Made by a program: the position numbers and the translations under genes. A model generated the notes under the pieces. It had not been told where the DNA came from and ran no database searches. It was given only the letters and a program-made list of their open reading frames with translations. Of a DNA stretch of 64,000 nt, positions 60,184-64,000 are shown piece by piece (position 1 is the stretch's first letter; every line of letters begins with the position of its first letter). The stretch comes from Bacillus_CJ salitolerans (GTDB taxonomy: Bacteria > Bacillota > Bacilli > Bacillales > SA4): positions 186,001-250,000 of the forward strand of contig NZ_JBHUEM010000003.1 in NCBI RefSeq assembly GCF_042680805.1, in the 5' to 3' direction.

Positions 60184-61278
60184 TTACCCTTTTGTCTCTA
60201 GAAGGTACTTGGCATAATCGATTGGTGTTTTAAAGATAATATCCCACTCTTTAGAAAGCAGTTTTCCATCAACTATGAGCCCACCTAAATAATCAGAAAT
60301 AAAATTGCACTCAATAAAATAAGGTGTTCCTTCTTTCGTAACACCAATATCAAATCCTAAGTCTGCGAGATGTGGATAAACATCATTCATATAATTGGCA
60401 ATGGCCAGGGAAAAGGATTCAATCCTTTCCTTTACTTGATAAATGGATGGGCGAATGTTTGTATTCGAGAAAATATCTTCTAATCGATGGGTCGTACTTC
60501 CTTGTGATCCATTTGTTAAATAATCATTTTGTTTTGCCACTTTACAGGTAATCCCTGTAACGACGAATATGCCTATTTTGTCCTTTTGAACACTTACCCT
60601 CATATCGAAAGGGCTTCCTTTACAAGTCGCGAGGGATATCGTTTCTTGGATGATATACTTTCTTTTTTTCATTCGATTTAGTAAAACGCTAGGTAACTCA
60701 TTGGTGAAGTATACTTGTTTTACATCTAGTTCCCCAATATTTTTGTAAAGAAGACACCATTTATCCCCGATTTTATCGAGTTTCATCGCCCCAATGCCTC
60801 TTTCTCCATAATTGGTCTTTAATATGAGACTATTAAACTTATTCATCATTTTCCTCAAGTTTTTAAATGTTAAAGGAAGTGTCTCTGGTAAATGATTTCT
60901 AATGGTTCGATGTTTTTCTAACAATTGATGTACCGTATATTTCTCAACATCATAATTCGGACGATTAAAAATAATGACTCCTTGTTGAACTAAAGACTGT
61001 ATTTGTTCTCGGAATTTTGGAAGATGATCCAATACCCTGGAATAAATAACACTTGGCCTTGGTAATTCCTTAATTGTATAGTGATTATTAATTTTTACAA
61101 AGCCCTTAACCGTTTTTTTATACGGACTAATGTTACTAAGTGTAAAATAGCAAAGCCTCACGTTGTTTCGCTGTGCTGCTTCCTCAAATAAAGAAAACAT
61201 GCATGTAACATCAGGAGGCATGTTAGGAATCTGTTTATAGATATTGTTAGGAACAATCATACCCACATAAGGTTGCAA
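60184..61278 (-). CDS. YheC-like ATP-grasp protein
   Basis: About 364 residues. The start YVGMIVPNNIYKQIPN parallels the YheC-like protein at 54341. LKTNYGERGIGAMKL near 165, YIIQETISLATCKGSPFDMR near 215 and DLGFDIGV...YFIECNFISDYLGG near 315 form the ATP-grasp site; the lysine-containing phosphate loop reads LKTN rather than VKPS. The tail is KYLLETKG. TTG 61278 is preferred since AAAGGAG suits it; TTG 61287 and ATG 61260 are alternatives. It precedes the YheD-like gene by 71 bp on the same strand. Confidence 0.83.
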   Translation of the reverse strand: MQPYVGMIVPNNIYKQIPNMPPDVTCMFSLFEEAAQRNNVRLCYFTLSNISPYKKTVKGFVKINNHYTIKELPRPSVIYSRVLDHLPKFREQIQSLVQQGVIIFNRPNYDVEKYTVHQLLEKHRTIRNHLPETLPLTFKNLRKMMNKFNSLILKTNYGERGIGAMKLDKIGDKWCLLYKNIGELDVKQVYFTNELPSVLLNRMKKRKYIIQETISLATCKGSPFDMRVSVQKDKIGIFVVTGITCKVAKQNDYLTNGSQGSTTHRLEDIFSNTNIRPSIYQVKERIESFSLAIANYMNDVYPHLADLGFDIGVTKEGTPYFIECNFISDYLGGLIVDGKLLSKEWDIIFKTPIDYAKYLLETKG

Positions 61279-61376
61279 AATTCTCAACTCCTTTAATGCT
61301 AGTTTCTATATACTATTCATCTAATAAGTTAGATGAGTAGACAAATTGCACATGTCTTTCTATTTTTTCATTTTGT

Positions 61377-61407
61377 CTATATCTTTTTAAATGAGAGTGC
61401 ATACAAA
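61377..61407 (+). promoter_or_regulatory. Candidate sigma-E promoter
   Basis: -10 CATACAAA at 61400-61407 (7 of 8 to CATACAMT) and -35-like CTATATC at 61377-61383, spacer 16. It lies 23 bp before the YheD-like ATG at 61430. The spacer is a little long for sigma-E. Confidence 0.3.
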
Positions 61408-61429
61408 TAATTAATGGGAGAGTGAGGAA

Positions 61430-62728
61430 ATGTATACAATCAGATTCAATACGAACCATGAGATGAACGTATTAGTTAATAAGAATCTTTATAATGTAAT
61501 TGGAGAAACAGTAGAGGTTTATATCGGTGCGTTCAAACAGCGTCTAGATGTGAAAATAGATGAAAGTTTAGAGCGGGACACCATTTCCATACCGTCAAAG
61601 TATAAAAATACGTTTCTTTTACCTAAAGATATCCCGTATGAAGTGAAGATTTCAAAGGAGAGGATCATAATAGGCCCACTCATTGGAATTTTAGGTTGTA
61701 GAAGAAAACAAGCTTTGACGCAAGAACTGCTAGATTTATTATTATTGAGGTTTGAGGAATATGAATCTATTAATGGACTGGTGTACGTATTTACGGAAGA
61801 TTCTGTTGATCCTTACAAACAATGGATTAAGGGTTATTATTACCAACCCATCTTAAAAAAGTGGAAAAAGGGCATATTCCCATATCCCCACTCGATCATT
61901 GTTAATAAGGATTCTATGAGTTTTGACATGTATCATCATTTCATTTCATTCATAGGACATACTATTTTCTACTCAAGACAATTATCAAAATGGACACAAC
62001 ATGAAATGATTTCAAAAGATGAAAAGTTACGAAATTTTGTACCACCAACGATAAAACTTACTAAATTTAAGAGTTTACTCTCAATGCTAAAGCAATACGG
62101 TGCAGTTTATTTAAAGCCGAACCAGTCATATCAAGGAATGGGAATGTATTTTATACAAAAGAGAAATAAGGTGTATTATGTTAAAGATGAGTTCAGTAAT
62201 TCTTATGTTTTCCATTCAACTGTCCAACTTAATCATTTTATAAAGAAAAGAACAGGGAAAATCAATTATTTAATTCAAAAATCCGTTGCCTTCCAATCAA
62301 AGAATCGAAATGTAGATTTTCGGGTCTATCTCCAAAAGAATCGTGAGAAGAATTGGGTTTGTTCTGGTATAACATCTAGGATTTCGAAGGAAGGAAGTAT
62401 TATCACCAATTCTAGAAATCGTGATCGACTTCTTGTCGCAGACGAAGGGTTCAGCTATTATTACTCTTTAGATGATGAGAAATCTCAAGACATCCAAGCA
62501 AGCATGATTCATGCTTGTACAAGGATTGCTACTTTAATCGAAGGAAATGGTATTCACCTAGCAGACCTAGCTTTTGATATAATTGTTGATTCAGATTTAA
62601 AGGTATGGGTACTTGAACTTCAAGGTGGATATTCACTTGAAAGAAAGAAACACGAGATTCCCCCGAACATATTCTCTAAATTAACCCTTACCCCTTTTCA
62701 ATACGCAAAAACTTTAGCCGGTTTTTAA
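61430..62728 (+). CDS. YheD-like ATP-grasp protein with Gln in the ExN metal motif
   Basis: 432 residues. IIGPLIGIL near 82 closes the N-terminal domain. YLKPNQSYQGMG near 225, YLIQKSV near 280, DFRVYLQKN near 296 and DLAFDIIVD...WVLELQGGY near 385 form the ATP site; the tail is YAKTLAGF. ELQ replaces the usual ExN, as in 52906, and the two share the INTN/ITNSRNR-like segment after the DFR motif, so they are probably closest relatives. GTGAGG precedes ATG. The Mur-ligase gene follows after 78 bp on the same strand. Confidence 0.85.
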   Translation: MYTIRFNTNHEMNVLVNKNLYNVIGETVEVYIGAFKQRLDVKIDESLERDTISIPSKYKNTFLLPKDIPYEVKISKERIIIGPLIGILGCRRKQALTQELLDLLLLRFEEYESINGLVYVFTEDSVDPYKQWIKGYYYQPILKKWKKGIFPYPHSIIVNKDSMSFDMYHHFISFIGHTIFYSRQLSKWTQHEMISKDEKLRNFVPPTIKLTKFKSLLSMLKQYGAVYLKPNQSYQGMGMYFIQKRNKVYYVKDEFSNSYVFHSTVQLNHFIKKRTGKINYLIQKSVAFQSKNRNVDFRVYLQKNREKNWVCSGITSRISKEGSIITNSRNRDRLLVADEGFSYYYSLDDEKSQDIQASMIHACTRIATLIEGNGIHLADLAFDIIVDSDLKVWVLELQGGYSLERKKHEIPPNIFSKLTLTPFQYAKTLAGF

Positions 62729-62806
62729 CTTTTTATCAAAGTGCCCTTCCCAATTTTTGTCTTTTAAATAAACATATAGAGACAAATTATTTTGGGGGAT
62801 CGAAAC

Positions 62807-64000
62807 ATGAAAAAAATCGAGCTACAAGAAATCATAAAAGCAATAGGTGGAACGGTTATCTCAGGACATCAGAACCCAGCTATTCATTATGTAAGTAGAA
62901 GGTCTGATAGTACTTTATGGAAAAATCATACGATGTTTTTTCACCCACCTGGGGAGAAAAATCTCCATATTCATTCTAGTATAAAATCGGCTGTGATTAT
63001 TACAAGGAACCCAGCTAGAGTTAAAAATTATGGTTCGAAAGTAACAATCGTGAAAGTGGAAAATGTAAGGAGAGCCTATTGGAATTTTGTCTATTATTAT
63101 AGAAGTCTCTTTAATATACCTTTTATTTCGGTGACAGGAACATGCGGAAAAACGACAACAAAAGAAATGATAAGTTGGATTCTTGCCTTTGATCGAAAGG
63201 TAAATAAAACCAATAAAAGCCAAAATGTATTGGCTATGAATTTGAATTATTTATTAAATGTTGATGAAACAACCGGTGCCACCGTCATAGAAGCAGCTGT
63301 ATCAAGTGTGGGAAATTTACAAACTTCATGCCGTTATTTTAGACCTCAAATTGGAGTATTAACCTCTATTGGGATCGATCATTTAAATGGTTTTCCAACA
63401 TTTGAAGCATATAGGAATGAGAAAGCAAAAATCTTTTCATGTGTAGGGAGCAAAGGAACGGTTATTGTAAATAGCGATGATAAACATATTCGAAAGTTGG
63501 ATTTATCAAGATATAAAGGGAAAATTATCTGGTACGGAAAGTCCAAACAATCAGAATTCAGAATAAAGGACATTCATTATGGTTTAAATGGAATGGATTT
63601 TTCACTTTATCATAACAGAAAAAAATATAAACTATTTGTACCAGGTTATGGAGAACACAATGTGTATAATGCAGTTGCTGCCATTGCCGTTGCCTACAAA
63701 CTAGGGGTAGATATAATAGAGTCAGGAAGAAGACTAAAGTCCTTCAAGCATATAGAAAGGCATACCCAAGTATTGCAAGGTGCTAAAGGTTCCACATTAA
63801 TCGATGATACATGGAGTACAAATCCTACGTCAATTCTCGCAGCACTTGATGTATTAAAAAACATTTCAAAAGATAAGAAAAAAATAGCCGTCATAGGTGA
63901 TATAAAATGGTTAGGTAAACACACCCAAAAAGCTCATTTAGATGTTGGTGAAATGGTTGCAAGAAGTGATGTTGACTTTTTAATTACTATTGGAAAGGAC
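62807..64000 (+). CDS. MurF-like Mur ligase (3' end outside window)
   Basis: 398 residues are visible and the frame is still open. A short N-terminal domain (about 1-100; IELQEIIKAIGGTVISG) is followed by the ATP loop VTGTCGKTTTKEMISWIL near 109, SQNVLAMNLNYLLNV near 140, and the central-domain PQIGVLTSIGIDHL near 185. IDDTWSTNPTSILAALDVL near 330 begins the C-terminal domain, as in MurF. The usual GTNGKTT has Cys for Asn. MurF adds D-Ala-D-Ala to UDP-MurNAc-tripeptide; this looks like a specialised paralogue because of its place beside YheD-like genes. AAACATG start with GGGGG upstream. Confidence 0.8.
   Translation, partial: MKKIELQEIIKAIGGTVISGHQNPAIHYVSRRSDSTLWKNHTMFFHPPGEKNLHIHSSIKSAVIITRNPARVKNYGSKVTIVKVENVRRAYWNFVYYYRSLFNIPFISVTGTCGKTTTKEMISWILAFDRKVNKTNKSQNVLAMNLNYLLNVDETTGATVIEAAVSSVGNLQTSCRYFRPQIGVLTSIGIDHLNGFPTFEAYRNEKAKIFSCVGSKGTVIVNSDDKHIRKLDLSRYKGKIIWYGKSKQSEFRIKDIHYGLNGMDFSLYHNRKKYKLFVPGYGEHNVYNAVAAIAVAYKLGVDIIESGRRLKSFKHIERHTQVLQGAKGSTLIDDTWSTNPTSILAALDVLKNISKDKKKIAVIGDIKWLGKHTQKAHLDVGEMVARSDVDFLITIGKD

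Noticed and set aside
1..64000. CRISPR array, prophage, tRNA or rRNA genes
   Set aside because: No regularly spaced direct repeats, phage structural genes, tRNA-like cloverleaf or rRNA sequence was recognised by eye.

Overview
The window reads as chromosomal DNA of an endospore-forming, low-GC Bacillaceae. Evidence: A+T-rich sequence, strong AGGAGG-type ribosome sites with many GTG/TTG starts, a CotZ/ExsY-type spore coat gene, nine ATP-grasp genes of which eight are YheC/YheD ('endospore coat-associated') type, a ComB-type phosphosulfolactate phosphatase, CcpA-like cre sites and a XylR operator of the classic Bacillus form. I see no rRNA, tRNA, CRISPR array or prophage. Gene names rest on family motifs read by eye; no database search was possible.

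Layout. (1) 1-4.6 kb: 3' part of an unusual multicopper oxidase, an SCO copper chaperone, an orphan YheD-like ATP-grasp gene and an azoreductase. (2) 5.3-22.7 kb: a peptidoglycan salvage locus (murein sugar kinase, AmiE-like amidase, MurQ etherase, PIG-L deacetylase, NagZ, three-component ABC importer, DUF624 protein, NamZ, two double-GNAT proteins, MurR), interrupted by a large secreted GH18 chitinase on the other strand. It resembles the Bacillus subtilis ybb locus, but an ABC importer plus a cytoplasmic kinase stand where the MurP phosphotransferase would be, and none of the hydrolases has a signal peptide. A 15-bp palindrome TGAAAT-N3-ATTTCA occurs upstream of the kinase operon and again in the chitinase/murQ gap, and is the best candidate MurR operator. 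(3) 23.0-37.2 kb: xylose and xylo-oligosaccharide use: xylR divergent from xylA (xyl operator plus cre between them), xylB, galM, then a XynDCEFG-like two-component system and ABC importer, a GH52 beta-xylosidase and a DUF624 protein. (4) 37.4-43.6 kb: decayed regulator and MFS genes, then small accessory genes (APH-type kinase, serine hydrolase, short AraC protein, two GNATs, an ECF sigma factor fused to a glyoxalase/VOC domain, comB). (5) 43.6-50.2 kb: glycan genes (PP-loop/DUF6395, polysaccharide deacetylase, UDP-sugar dehydrogenase, GT28-like and GT2-like transferases), with an internally deleted GT28 paralogue and an FkbM methyltransferase remnant. (6) 50.2-64.0 kb: spore-surface region: two small coat-like proteins, one CotZ-like protein, eight ATP-grasp genes on both strands and the start of a MurF-like Mur ligase.

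Region 6 is the most likely undescribed system. Two yheC-yheD-like pairs on the minus strand are each followed by a divergent plus-strand cassette, giving a twice-repeated module. ATP-grasp enzymes and Mur ligases both form amide bonds from acyl-phosphates, and CotZ-type proteins are cysteine-rich coat or exosporium building blocks. I infer an ATP-dependent peptide or amino-acid ligation system acting in the mother cell on the spore coat; the substrate cannot be read from sequence.

Mobile-type DNA is limited to small non-coding repeats: three transposase-less elements with IS200/IS605-like paired end hairpins (one keeps an extra segment resembling the 3' part of a TnpB omega-RNA) and three copies of a Bacillaceae dispersed structured repeat. 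One element of the first family is nested inside one of the second.
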